Shown here in pieces: positions 27,562-36,384 of a stretch of 64,000 bases of DNA; position 1 is the stretch's first letter; each line of letters opens with the position of its first letter. Made by a program: the position numbers and the translations under genes. The notes beneath the pieces were generated by a model, which did no database searches, was not told where the DNA came from, and worked only from the letters and a program-made list of their open reading frames with translations. Source of the stretch: CALUOB01 sp944322305. GTDB taxonomy: Bacteria > Actinomycetota > Coriobacteriia > Coriobacteriales > Coriobacteriaceae. Location: the NCBI GenBank assembly GCA_963931605.1, contig OZ007031.1:2232001-2296000 (forward strand), read 5' to 3'.

Positions 27562-29108
27562 CACAGGTACCTCGTCACGGTGAAGCGCTCGAGCGCAACG
27601 TCATCGCCCGCCAGGTCGATGCCGCCCTTGCGCGCGGCGATTTCGAGCTGCTCGTCCACCGTGTCCACGCCGTCGAGGTCGGGCAGCAGCAGGCCGCGCC
27701 GCCCGTCGGGCGTGCTCACGATCACGCCGAAGCGCGCGGGGTCGAGCTCGCCGGGGCCGCTTACGCGCTCGGGCTCCGAGAGCACGTCCACGTCGTAGGC
27801 CAGCTCGGACAGCTCGCCGGCGGTTACGGGCGCAAAACGCGGGTCGCGGCAGCCGGCGCTCACGGCGTTGGCGCAGATCTCCTCGGCCAGGTTGGCGCGC
27901 GTGGCCGCGATGGTGCCGATGCAGCCGCGCAGCTGGCCGTCCTTCTTAAGCGAGACGAACGCCCCGGCTCGTCGCTCGAAGGCTTCCCGGGGCAGGGTGG
28001 CGAGAAGGTCGGCCGGCGGCGTGCGGGGGTCGGTGGCTGCCGCTGCGTCGCGGCGGGCGGCCTGCGCTTCTGCGTAGGTTGCGGGCAGCTCGGGCCGCTG
28101 CCGCTTGGTCACGAAGAGCTCGAGCGCAAAGCGGGCGAGACGCACGTAGGGGCTCTCGTGCGCGGCGCGTTGCCGCATGTCCTCGGCATGCCAGGCGCGG
28201 TACTGCTCGTCAAACGCGCGGCTGGCGTCTGCGCCCTCGGGGCCTGCGGGCGTAAAGGCGGCCACACCGTAGCCCACGCCGAACGGCCCCTCGCAGGAGA
28301 GCAGCTCCGCGGTCACGTCCGTGCGGTCAAGGGCGCCGGCCATGATCCAGAAGCTGCGCAGCCCGCATTCGGCCGCGCGCTCGCACAGCCCGGGGTTCAT
28401 GGTGAGGAGGCTGAGGAAATCTCCTGAGCCGAGCGCTTGGCAGCACTGCTCGTCGAACACGGGCCCTTCGGGCGCAAAGCCGTAAGGGCCGTCGGCGGCG
28501 AGCTTGTGCGAGAGGTCGCCCGACGCGATGTAGACCACGCGGCGGCCCAGGCGCGCTGCCACCCGCTGCACGCACTGGCCCAGGCGGTAGTGGTCGAGCG
28601 GCGAGAGCCCGGCGATGCCCAGCCGCACAACGGGGAAGGGGAGAAGCGGCGGCTCGCCCGCGGCGCCTGCGTTCTTCTCGGCCGGCGCGTGCTGCTCGGC
28701 CCGCTCGTTGCAGGCTTGCTGGATGAAGTGCGCGGGGATGAGCACGCCCCAGTCGAGCTCGGGATGGCGCTCGCCCTGCGTGCCGCAGGCGATGCCCGCC
28801 GCTTGGCCGGCTTCGGCGAGCTCGCGGGCAAAATCCCGGTCGTAGCGCACGCGCGCCCCCGCATGCGGCGCGCCGAACTGGGCAAAGCTGCCCCGTGCGC
28901 CAGCACCCGGGGCGATGTGCAGGTAGTCGGCGTACATCACGGTGTGCGGGCTCGAGATCACCACGGTGTCGGGCGCAAGCGCGGCAACGCGGCGCCCCAC
29001 CTCGCGGTAGGCGTCGATCGTGGCTTGGATGCCCTTCTCGCGGCCGCGACCCACGGCGGGGACGATGAGCGGCGGGTGCGGTACGGCAAATGCGGCAACA
29101 ACGGACAT
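27561..29108 (-). CDS. Fused Memo (AmrB) and AMMECR1 (AmrA) protein
   Basis: 515 residues from the ATG at 29108, which has a perfect aaggagg site; the frame is open 63 codons upstream without one. Residues ~1-290 are Memo-like (AFAVPHPPLIVPAVG, VISSPHTVMYADY, LDWGVLIPAHFI, YIASGDLSHKL), a fold related to class III extradiol dioxygenases with conserved His/Asp/Cys. Residues ~330-515 are AMMECR1 with the hallmark LRGCIGT near residue 393 and DPRFAPVTAGEL. The two are usually separate genes (amrB, amrA) beside amrS. Function of the system is unresolved; human Memo1 has been linked to metal and redox biology. Confidence 0.9.
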   Translation of the reverse strand: MSVVAAFAVPHPPLIVPAVGRGREKGIQATIDAYREVGRRVAALAPDTVVISSPHTVMYADYLHIAPGAGARGSFAQFGAPHAGARVRYDRDFARELAEAGQAAGIACGTQGERHPELDWGVLIPAHFIQQACNERAEQHAPAEKNAGAAGEPPLLPFPVVRLGIAGLSPLDHYRLGQCVQRVAARLGRRVVYIASGDLSHKLAADGPYGFAPEGPVFDEQCCQALGSGDFLSLLTMNPGLCERAAECGLRSFWIMAGALDRTDVTAELLSCEGPFGVGYGVAAFTPAGPEGADASRAFDEQYRAWHAEDMRQRAAHESPYVRLARFALELFVTKRQRPELPATYAEAQAARRDAAAATDPRTPPADLLATLPREAFERRAGAFVSLKKDGQLRGCIGTIAATRANLAEEICANAVSAGCRDPRFAPVTAGELSELAYDVDVLSEPERVSGPGELDPARFGVIVSTPDGRRGLLLPDLDGVDTVDEQLEIAARKGGIDLAGDDVALERFTVTRYL

Positions 29109-29274
29109 GGCGGCCTCCTTTACGGCGTTATGGGCAGTATTCCCCTCTTGCGCGGTTGCGAGAGGCTCTCTGCGCGTGACGTATGCGTGCTGAATCTGCT
29201 TCGCGCGCTTTTTCGTAGGCGGGGAGGTTGCGCTCGTGCAGAGGGGACCCAGGCCGAAAAGGCCGCAGCTCCGG

Positions 29275-29468
29275 TTGGTCGCGGGAATGTCCGGCAAGGC
29301 TACGCTTGGTCGCGGAAACGTTGTCGTCGTAGCAGTTAGGAGCTCGTGCGGCAGCTAACTCCCGGAAATCCCGGAGTTACGTGTGCTTTAAGCTCCTAAC
29401 CGGTATTTACCTGCGACAACAGCGTTCAACCGAAGGCTTACCTGCGAGAATCGCTGCTAGCCGAAGCC
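29275..29468. repeat. Two pairs of degenerate 31-bp tandem units
   Basis: TTGGTCGCGG begins units at 29275 and 29306, and TTACCTGCGA begins units at 29407 and 29438; both pairs have a 31-bp period. The second pair matches at 22 of 31 positions, the first at 16 of 31. TTGGTCGC also starts a unit of the 31-bp array at 36385-36620 read on the minus strand. Confidence 0.5.
29335..29400. repeat. Nested hairpin
   Basis: Outer arms GTTAGGAGCT (29335-29344) and AGCTCCTAAC (29391-29400) are perfect; inside, AACTCC (29357-29362) pairs with GGAGTT (29373-29378) and GG with CC around an AAAT loop. It lies between the two pairs of 31-bp units, with no gene reading into it. Confidence 0.5.
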
Positions 29469-29872
29469 CAGGCACCATTTCCGCGGGCCTACGCGACGTC
29501 ATGGCGGGCAACCCGGGCAACCGGCCCCCGCACAGCTCGTCTCTTGCTTTACAGCCGCCTGACCTTCTTGCGGATTGTGTGGTCGTTCTGGTGAGACGTC
29601 CCGTCTCTGAATATCTTTCACATCCTGTGCAATAATGCACGCTGAGTGAATAAACGGATGCGTTGCGTCTCGCTGCACGCCCTCGGCTGTTCGCTGCTTC
29701 CGGCGTTGACGGCTGCCTGCGCCCCGCGCTCTGGGCAACCGTCGCCGGACAACCGGCAACGTCGCCGCGCCAGATGTCGCTGCGGCAGCTCCGCCCGGCC
29801 CGAGCCGGCCACCACGCCAGCCTCGCCCGCCTGCGGGCGCTTATGCGCACGCGTATCCCAGAAAGGGGGCAC

Positions 29873-30571
29873 ATGCCCGCTCCTGCAACCAGGCAAGACC
29901 GCCGCAGCTTGCGCTCGCAGCAGCTGCTCCGCGGCGCGCTCGCGGCCGAGATCAACGGCGGCGAGGATCTCTCCCAGGTGACCGTGGCGGCCATCACCGA
30001 CCGCGCCGGCCTTACGCGCCGCACGTTCTACACCCACTACAAAGACATCCCCGACTTCGTGGAGCAAACCGAGCAGGGTCTGCTCACCGACATCCGTGAG
30101 CTTATCCGCAGCGTCAGCGCCACGAGCCTCGCCGAGCTCTACACCAACATCGACGACCTGGAGCCCGCGCCCGGCTCGGTCGAGCTGCTGACCTACCTCA
30201 AGGAGCACCAGGAGCTCATCGGGGCGCTGCTCGGCCCGGGCGGCGATCCCGCCTTCATCAAGAAGCTCACCGACCTCGCCCGCACGGAGATCGCCGGCCG
30301 CATGAAGACGGGCATCTTCCCCGGCGTGCTGGGGACGTTTTTCGACTACTACCTTTCCTACGTGGTGTCCGCCGAGGTGGGCGTGGTGCAGCGCTGGTTC
30401 GAAACCGGCCTGGCCGAGAGCCCCGAGACCATGGCGCGCGTGATGACGGTCATCGCCTTCGTGCGCCCCGGCGACCTCTACGGCATGCCGATCGACATCA
30501 ACGTGCCGGCCTACGGCATGAAGCTCATGGGACTGAACATCGCCAACAACAAGGGAGGATCCGATGACTGA
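29873..30571 (+). CDS. TetR/AcrR family transcriptional regulator
   Basis: 232 residues from the ATG at 29873 behind gaaaggggg. The helix-turn-helix is at about residues 30-55: LSQVTVAAITDRAGLTRRTF then YTHYKDIPDFVEQ, the standard TetR recognition-helix pattern. The C-terminal ligand-binding half is not matched to a known effector. The gene overlaps the following dehydratase/activase gene by 8 bp (ATGACTGA), so the regulator and the 1553-residue protein are made together and the regulator probably controls this operon. Confidence 0.9.
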   Translation: MPAPATRQDRRSLRSQQLLRGALAAEINGGEDLSQVTVAAITDRAGLTRRTFYTHYKDIPDFVEQTEQGLLTDIRELIRSVSATSLAELYTNIDDLEPAPGSVELLTYLKEHQELIGALLGPGGDPAFIKKLTDLARTEIAGRMKTGIFPGVLGTFFDYYLSYVVSAEVGVVQRWFETGLAESPETMARVMTVIAFVRPGDLYGMPIDINVPAYGMKLMGLNIANNKGGSDD

Positions 30572-33500
30572 GGCGGCCATCTACAACCCTGAGAACAACC
30601 ACGGCGCCCTGCACCTGGGCATCGACGTGGGCTCCACCACGGTCAAGCTCGCCGTGCTCAACGACGACAACCAGATCGTGTACGCCAAGTACCAGCGCCA
30701 CCACACCGACGTGCGCGCCTGCGCGCGCGACCTGTTCGTGCAGGCCGAGAAGGTCCTGGGCGAGGCGAAGATGACGGCGGCCATCACCGGCTCGGGCGGC
30801 CTTCTGCTCTCGCAGTGGCTGGGCCTGGAGTTCGTGCAGGAGGTCATCGCGTCCAAGCGCGCGGTCGAGACCTTCATTCCCCAAACCGACGTGGCCATCG
30901 AGCTTGGCGGCGAGGACGCCAAGATCATCTACTTCGACAACGGCATCGAGCAGCGCATGAACGGCACCTGCGCCGGCGGCACGGGCGCGTTCATCGACCA
31001 GATGGCCACCTTGCTGCACACCGACGCCTCCGGCTTGAACGAGCTCGCCCGCGGCGCCGAGACCATCTACCCCATCGCCTCCCGCTGCGGCGTGTTCGCC
31101 AAGACCGACGTGCAGCCGCTGCTCAACGAGGGCGCGCGCCAGGAGGACGTGGCGGCCTCGATCTTCCAGTCGGTGGTGACGCAGACCATCTCGGGCCTGG
31201 CGTGCGGCCGTCCCATCCGCGGCAACGTGGCCTTCCTGGGCGGCCCGCTGCAGTACCTCTCCGAGCTGCGCCGCCGTTTCTACATCACCCTCGATCTGGA
31301 CGAGGAGCACCGCATCGTGCCCGAGAACGCCCACCTGTTCGTGGCGGGCGGCGCGGCCATGGCTCACGAGTCCGACAAGCTCACCACCTTCCCCGAGCTT
31401 ATCGCCGCCATCGACGCGCTGGGCGACACCCAGGGCTCCGAGGTCCAGCGCCTGAACCCGCTCTTCGCCGACGAAGAGGCGTACCGCGAGTTCAAGAGCC
31501 GCCACGACGCCGAGGTCGTGCCCAAGGGCGACCTTTCCAGCTACACCGGCAAGCGCGTGTTCATCGGCCTGGACGCCGGCTCCACCACCATGAAGGCCGC
31601 CATGGTGGGCGAGGACGGTCAGCTGCTGCACACCTGGTACGGCAGCAACAACGGTGACATCCTGGGCACCGCCAAGGTCATCATGCGCGACTTCTTCGAC
31701 CACATCCCGGCAGGCGTCAAGATCGGCCACGTCACCTGCACCGGCTACGGCGAGCAGCTGCTCATCGAGGCGCTCAAGGCCGACTCCGGCGAGATCGAGA
31801 CCGTGGCGCACCTGCGCGGCTCCAAGGCGTTTCTGCCGGGTGTCCAGTTCATCTTGGACATCGGCGGCCAGGACATGAAGTGCCTGCGCGTGCGCGACGG
31901 CGTGATCGAGCACATCATGCTCAACGAGGCGTGCTCCTCGGGCTGCGGCTCGTTCATCGAGAGCTTCGCCATCTCCATGAACATGGGCGTGGAGGAGTTC
32001 GCCAAGGCCGCCGTTGAGGCCAAGCACCCGGTCGACCTGGGCAGCCGCTGCACCGTCTTCATGAACTCCCGCGTCAAGCAGGCCCAGAAGGAGGGCGCCA
32101 CGGTGGGCGACATCGCGGCCGGCCTGTCCTACTCGGTCATCAAGAACGCGCTGTTCAAGGTTATCAAGCTGCGCGACTCCTCCGAGATCGGCACGCAGGT
32201 GATCGTCCAGGGCGGCACCTTCATGTCCGACGCCACCCTGCGCGCTTTCGAGCTTCTGACCGGCGTCAACGCCGTGCGTCCGGACATCGCCGGCTGCATG
32301 GGCGCCTACGGCGCGGCGCTTCTCGCCCGCGACCGTGCCGGCGCCGACGGCGTATCCGGCATGCTCACGGCCGAGGAGATCGAGAACCTCACGGTCAAGC
32401 ACACCAACGTGCGCTGCGGACGCTGCTCCAACAACTGCCTGCTCACCATCAACGACTTCGGCGGCGGGCGCCGCTTCATCACCGGCAACCGCTGCGAGAA
32501 GGGCGCCGGCCACAAGAAGGAGCGCACCGAGGCCCCGAACCTGTTCAAGCAGAAGAACGAGCTGCTCTTCAACCGTCCGTGCCTGGATCCGGCCGACGCC
32601 CCGCGCGGCACGGTGGGCATCCCGCGCGCGCTCAACATGTACGAGGACTACCCGTTCTGGCATGCGTTCTTCACACGCCTGGGCTTCGCGGTGGTGCTCT
32701 CCGACGACTCCAGCAAGAAGACCTACGAGGCCGGCATCGAGTCCATGCCGTCCGAGAGCGTGTGCTACCCGGCCAAGCTCTCCCACGGCCACATCATGAA
32801 CCTCATCGCCAAGGACCCCGACTTCATCTGGATGCCCTGCGTGCGCAAGGAGCGCAAGGAGGATCCGGCGGCGGGCAACAACTACAACTGCCCCATCGTC
32901 ATGAGCTACCCCACGGCGCTGGGGCTCAACATCGACGAGCTGGCCGAGAAGCACGTGGAGTTCCTCTATCCCTTCGTGCCTTACGACAACCGCATTGAGC
33001 TCAAGCGCCGCCTCTACGAGGTCTTGGCGCAGGAGCGCGTGGCCGACGCCGCCGCGGGCAAGGGCCGCATCCGCGGCGACAAGCTCACCCGCACCGAGAT
33101 CGACGCTGCGGTGAACTACGCCTACGAGGTGGACGCCCAGTTCCACGAGCAGATCCAGACCATGGGCGAGGAGGCCATGCACTGGATCGAGGAGCACGGC
33201 GGCCACGGCATCGTGCTAGCCGGGCGCCCCTACCACAACGACCCCGAGATCAACCACGCCCTGCCCGAGCTCATCAGCTCCTTCGGCTTCGCGGTGCTCA
33301 CCGAGGACTCGGTGGCGCACCTGGTGAAGCCCGACCGGCCCATCCGCGTGGTCGACCAGTGGATGTACCACAGCCGCCTGTACCGCGCGGCCAAGCTCGT
33401 GACCCTGCGCAATGACCTCGACCTCATCCAGCTGAACTCCTTCGGCTGCGGCCTGGACGCCCTCACCACCGACCAGGTGCAGGAGATCCTGGAGGGCTCC

Positions 33501-35225
33501 GGCAAGATCTACACCGTCCTCAAGATCGACGAGGTGTCCAACCTGGGCGCGGCGCGCATCCGCATCCGCTCGCTCATGGCCGCGCTCAAGGACCAGGAGG
33601 CCGAGCGCCTGGCCGAGGCCACCGCTGCGGGCGACACCTACGAGCAGGGCGACGCCGCGCCGGTTGCCCCGAGTGCCGACGCGCCGGCCTTCGCTACGCA
33701 CAAGTACGCGCTCGCCGCGCAGCGCCGCGCCAATTCCTCGGCCTTTGAGAAGGTGCACTTCACCGAGGAGATACGCCGCGAGGGCTACACCATCCTGTGC
33801 CCGCAGATGGCGCCGATCCACTTCGACCTCATCAAGGAGGTCTTCAAGGCCGGCGGCTACAACCTGGAGCTTCTGCCCTCCACCGACCGCGGCGCGGTCG
33901 ACGCGGGCCTGAAGTACGTCAACAACGACATCTGCTACCCGTCCATTCTGGTTACGGGCCAGATCATGGAGGCTGTCGAGAGCGGCAAGTACGACCTCGC
34001 GAAGACGGCCGTCATCATCAGCCAGACCGGCGGCGGCTGCCGCGCCACCAACTACATCGCGCTTATCCGCAAGGCGCTCAAGGACGCCGGCCACCCCGAG
34101 ATCCCGGTCATCTCCATCAGCGCCGTGAAGCTGGACGAGGAGAACCCCGGCTTCAAGGTGACCCCGCAGATCCTCAAGGCGGCTGTGTACTGCATCCTCT
34201 ACGGCGACGTGATGATGCAGATGCTTTACCGCACCCGCCCCTACGAGGCCGAGCCCGGCGCTGCCAACGCCCTGTTCGAGAAGTACATGGCCAAGGCGCG
34301 CGCCATGGCGCCGAGCTTCACGCGCAAGAGCTACACTAAGCTCGTGCGCGAGAGCGTGCACGCCTTCGACACCCTGCCGCTGGTAGGGGAGGGCACCAAG
34401 CCGCGCGTGGGCGTGGTGGGCGAGATTCTCGTGAAGTTCCACCCCACGGCCAACAACCACGTGGTGGACGTCATCGAGCGCGAGGGCTGCGAGGCCGTGG
34501 TGCCCGGGCTTCTCGACTTCTTCCTCTTTGCGATGAGCGGCGCGGAGAACGACCGCGGCGAGCTGGGCAGCTCCGGCGCGCAGCGCACCGCCATGGCCGG
34601 CCTCATGAAGCTCATCGACTGGATGCGTGGCCCGGCCGACGAGATCCTGGAGAAGTCGAAGCGCTTCGAGCGCCCTGAGCCCATCAGCGCGCTGGCCGAC
34701 AAGGCGAGCCAGGTGCTCAGCTTGTGCAACACCATGGGCGAGGGCTGGCTGCTCACCGCTGAGATGCTCGACCTCATCGACCACGGCGCGCCCAACATCA
34801 TCTGCACGCAGCCGTTTGCCTGCCTGCCCAACCACGTGGTGGGCAAGAGCGTGATCAAGGAGCTCAGGCGCCGCCACCCCGAGAGCAACATCGTGGCGGT
34901 CGACTACGACCCCGGCGCCTCGGAGGTCAACCAGCTCAACCGCATCAAGCTCATGATCAGCGTGGCCAAGGAGAACCTGCGCCAGGGCAAGGGCTTCACC
35001 ATGGAGTGCATCAAGCCGCTGGCCATGGACGAGGTCGACCAGCGGTTCCGCCCCATGCACGAGGAGGGCACCGACCCGCTGGCCCGCGCCCGCGCCGGCT
35101 TCGACGCCGAGGCGTCGTGCGGCGGCAGCTGCCACGCGGTGCCCAACCTCGCCGACGGGGTAGAGGAGCGCCTGGCCAAGATGCGCGCCGAGGCCGCCGC
35201 AGCCGACAAGGCCGCACGGAAGTAG
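30564..35225 (+). CDS. Giant acyl-CoA dehydratase activase / 2-hydroxyacyl-CoA dehydratase-like protein
   Basis: 1553 residues. Two ASKHA ATPase (BadF/BcrA-type) domains come first: LGIDVGSTTVKLAVL (residue ~13) with CAGGTGAFIDQMA, and FIGLDAGSTTMKAAMV (~333) with the cluster-binding NEACSSGCGSFIES (~455). CGRCSNNCLLTI (~617) starts a DUF2229-like region, followed by 2-hydroxyglutaryl-CoA dehydratase-type segments (YPAKLSHGHIMNLI, GRPYHNDPEINHALPELI, NNDICYPSILVTGQ, SQTGGGCRATNY). The C terminus has a CGGSCHAVPN motif. Single-chain proteins of this architecture are common in Coriobacteriia and Clostridia. Activator proteins pump one electron by ATP hydrolysis onto the dehydratase; whether this protein dehydrates an acyl-CoA is unknown. 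No CoA-transferase or acyl-CoA genes are adjacent. Confidence 0.88.
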   Translation: MTEAAIYNPENNHGALHLGIDVGSTTVKLAVLNDDNQIVYAKYQRHHTDVRACARDLFVQAEKVLGEAKMTAAITGSGGLLLSQWLGLEFVQEVIASKRAVETFIPQTDVAIELGGEDAKIIYFDNGIEQRMNGTCAGGTGAFIDQMATLLHTDASGLNELARGAETIYPIASRCGVFAKTDVQPLLNEGARQEDVAASIFQSVVTQTISGLACGRPIRGNVAFLGGPLQYLSELRRRFYITLDLDEEHRIVPENAHLFVAGGAAMAHESDKLTTFPELIAAIDALGDTQGSEVQRLNPLFADEEAYREFKSRHDAEVVPKGDLSSYTGKRVFIGLDAGSTTMKAAMVGEDGQLLHTWYGSNNGDILGTAKVIMRDFFDHIPAGVKIGHVTCTGYGEQLLIEALKADSGEIETVAHLRGSKAFLPGVQFILDIGGQDMKCLRVRDGVIEHIMLNEACSSGCGSFIESFAISMNMGVEEFAKAAVEAKHPVDLGSRCTVFMNSRVKQAQKEGATVGDIAAGLSYSVIKNALFKVIKLRDSSEIGTQVIVQGGTFMSDATLRAFELLTGVNAVRPDIAGCMGAYGAALLARDRAGADGVSGMLTAEEIENLTVKHTNVRCGRCSNNCLLTINDFGGGRRFITGNRCEKGAGHKKERTEAPNLFKQKNELLFNRPCLDPADAPRGTVGIPRALNMYEDYPFWHAFFTRLGFAVVLSDDSSKKTYEAGIESMPSESVCYPAKLSHGHIMNLIAKDPDFIWMPCVRKERKEDPAAGNNYNCPIVMSYPTALGLNIDELAEKHVEFLYPFVPYDNRIELKRRLYEVLAQERVADAAAGKGRIRGDKLTRTEIDAAVNYAYEVDAQFHEQIQTMGEEAMHWIEEHGGHGIVLAGRPYHNDPEINHALPELISSFGFAVLTEDSVAHLVKPDRPIRVVDQWMYHSRLYRAAKLVTLRNDLDLIQLNSFGCGLDALTTDQVQEILEGSGKIYTVLKIDEVSNLGAARIRIRSLMAALKDQEAERLAEATAAGDTYEQGDAAPVAPSADAPAFATHKYALAAQRRANSSAFEKVHFTEEIRREGYTILCPQMAPIHFDLIKEVFKAGGYNLELLPSTDRGAVDAGLKYVNNDICYPSILVTGQIMEAVESGKYDLAKTAVIISQTGGGCRATNYIALIRKALKDAGHPEIPVISISAVKLDEENPGFKVTPQILKAAVYCILYGDVMMQMLYRTRPYEAEPGAANALFEKYMAKARAMAPSFTRKSYTKLVRESVHAFDTLPLVGEGTKPRVGVVGEILVKFHPTANNHVVDVIEREGCEAVVPGLLDFFLFAMSGAENDRGELGSSGAQRTAMAGLMKLIDWMRGPADEILEKSKRFERPEPISALADKASQVLSLCNTMGEGWLLTAEMLDLIDHGAPNIICTQPFACLPNHVVGKSVIKELRRRHPESNIVAVDYDPGASEVNQLNRIKLMISVAKENLRQGKGFTMECIKPLAMDEVDQRFRPMHEEGTDPLARARAGFDAEASCGGSCHAVPNLADGVEERLAKMRAEAAAADKAARK

Positions 35226-35254
35226 GGCGTAGCGCTGGCGCTTATGCGTTGTCG

Positions 35255-35314
35255 CGCCGCGCTTGCGACGAAGCAGGCCGAACCTGCCTGCCGCCGTTGC
35301 AAGCGCGGCGTTTT
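35255..35314 (+). terminator. Rho-independent terminator of the tetR-dehydratase operon
   Basis: 12-bp perfect stem CGCCGCGCTTGC / GCAAGCGCGGCG enclosing a smaller GCAGG/CCTGC hairpin, followed by TTTT; 30 bp after the stop codon. Confidence 0.88.
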
Positions 35315-35358
35315 GCTGCGTGCGGCGCGCTGCGGCATGGCGGGGCGGTTCGGACTAA

Positions 35359-35556
35359 GCCCATTATGAGTCTGATGGCGATTGGAACCATGTGGGATAT
35401 GTTATGGCAGTTGGGAATGGCGTTGTAACCCCCGGAGGGTATCGAGACTACTACGTAGCACAACATACAAAAGACTACCGCGCCAATGTGTCTGATTCAA
35501 TTAATGGCTGGGAAACACATGATGGCAAGGCGAGATATGGCTATTTCAGACGATAA
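35359..35556 (+). pseudogene. Possible 5'-truncated lactococcin-972-like bacteriocin remnant
   Basis: A 65-codon frame opens right after a TAA at 35356-35358 and ends with TAA at 35556. Its product contains SDGDWNHVGYV, then VVTPGGYRDYY, QHTKDYRANVSD and GKARYGYFRR. The spacing of DGDWNH, then aromatic-rich YRDYY, then HTKDYRANV resembles the lactococcin 972 family (EGTWQH ... AYSNYHHGSKTHSATV), which is secreted. No signal peptide precedes it; a GTG at 35392 or ATG at 35404 could start a short product. Composition changes abruptly from GC-rich to AT-richer at about 35350, so this may be the 3' part of an imported gene. It overlaps the next gene. Family assignment is by eye and tentative. Confidence 0.4.
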
Positions 35557-36034
35557 GCCAGTGAGTTTGTCAAGCAGGGTAACAGGAGTTGCGGTAACGT
35601 TTCTCTTTGTTGCTACGTTTGTGATTCGGATGTCGTTTGACTTCTATGGGCTGCCCGGCTTCTCCTATAAAGGGCTCGAGCATCTAAGCGATGAAGACGG
35701 GTTCCTTATCGGTCTTGCCGTGTTTGCGTTCCTTGCGGGTACGTGGGGCATGAAAAAGCCTTGGCACGGCTTGTTGATGCAGGTGATTTCATTGTTTTGC
35801 ATGAACGTTTACGATTTGGGAGCCATGTTCGACAACGCACCGCTCCCAGCAACTTCGTGGCTCGAGGAGCTTCTCGAACATTTGCGCGAGCAGGTATTTC
35901 CTGCGTTTTGGTGCACGAAGAAGATCGAATGCGCGCTGCTGGTTCTTTGTCTGGTGCAGTTTGCTCTGAGAGCATGGGCTTCGCATCGTGGCCGTCGCGG
36001 TCGATCGAGCCGTTCAGAGATGGGGTGCTCGTAA
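35537..36034 (+). CDS. Small integral membrane protein of unknown function
   Basis: 165 residues from the ATG at 35537, chosen because aaggcgag precedes it; in-frame ATGs further upstream (35522 and earlier) lack a ribosome site. About three to four membrane segments: VTGVAVTFLFVATFVIRMSF, FLIGLAVFAFLAGTWGM, LLMQVISLFCMNVYDLGAMF and CALLVLCLVQFALRAW. The C terminus is basic (SHRGRRGRSSRS). Codon use is visibly less GC-rich than in flanking genes, pointing to recent transfer with the remnant that overlaps its start. No family recognised. Confidence 0.65.
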   Translation: MAISDDKPVSLSSRVTGVAVTFLFVATFVIRMSFDFYGLPGFSYKGLEHLSDEDGFLIGLAVFAFLAGTWGMKKPWHGLLMQVISLFCMNVYDLGAMFDNAPLPATSWLEELLEHLREQVFPAFWCTKKIECALLVLCLVQFALRAWASHRGRRGRSSRSEMGCS

Positions 36035-36048
36035 CAGGTTAGCGGGCG

Positions 36049-36081
36049 CGGACGCAGGCCAGGGGGCTTGCGTCCGTTTTT
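36049..36081 (+). terminator. Rho-independent terminator
   Basis: Stem CGGACGCA / TGCGTCCG followed by TTTTT, 14 bp after the membrane-protein stop codon. Confidence 0.85.
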
Positions 36082-36384
36082 CGTGCACCATGCCCGTTGC
36101 CGCGGGTGTCTGACGTTATGCCCAGGTTCAGGGCGAGGCTTAACGCTTGACTTGCGGGTGCGGATGCACGGCTGCGGCCATCTTGCAACGGGTGGATCTT
36201 GGTTGGGCGCCAAAGCGTCCGGTAAGGCTGCAGTTACTCTCGTTTTTTGCACCGAAGGAACAGTTGGTCGCTTCTACGGCAGCCATCTTCCGGAAATCAG
36301 CAAGTTGGATGCGCTTTGGGCGACTAAATGATAATTGGCGGTCATTATCACGATCAACCGAGGGTCTAGATGCCACGACCGCGG

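Larger units (their letters stand above)
29109..29872. other. Intergenic region with repeats and hairpins between amrBA-amrS and tetR
   Basis: 764 bp between divergent genes. It holds two pairs of 31-bp units (29275-29336, 29407-29468) and a nested hairpin (29335-29400). Sequence around 29590-29660 is less GC-rich (tattgtgtggtcgttc, ataatgcacgctgagtgaataaac) and may contain the tetR promoter. Open frames here lack ribosome sites and convincing composition; I see no supported gene. Confidence 0.4.

Noticed and set aside
35366..35428. 20-residue Met/Trp-rich peptide as a leader for the membrane gene
   Set aside because: No ribosome site or attenuator, and it is an alternative frame of the lactococcin-like remnant, which explains the sequence better.
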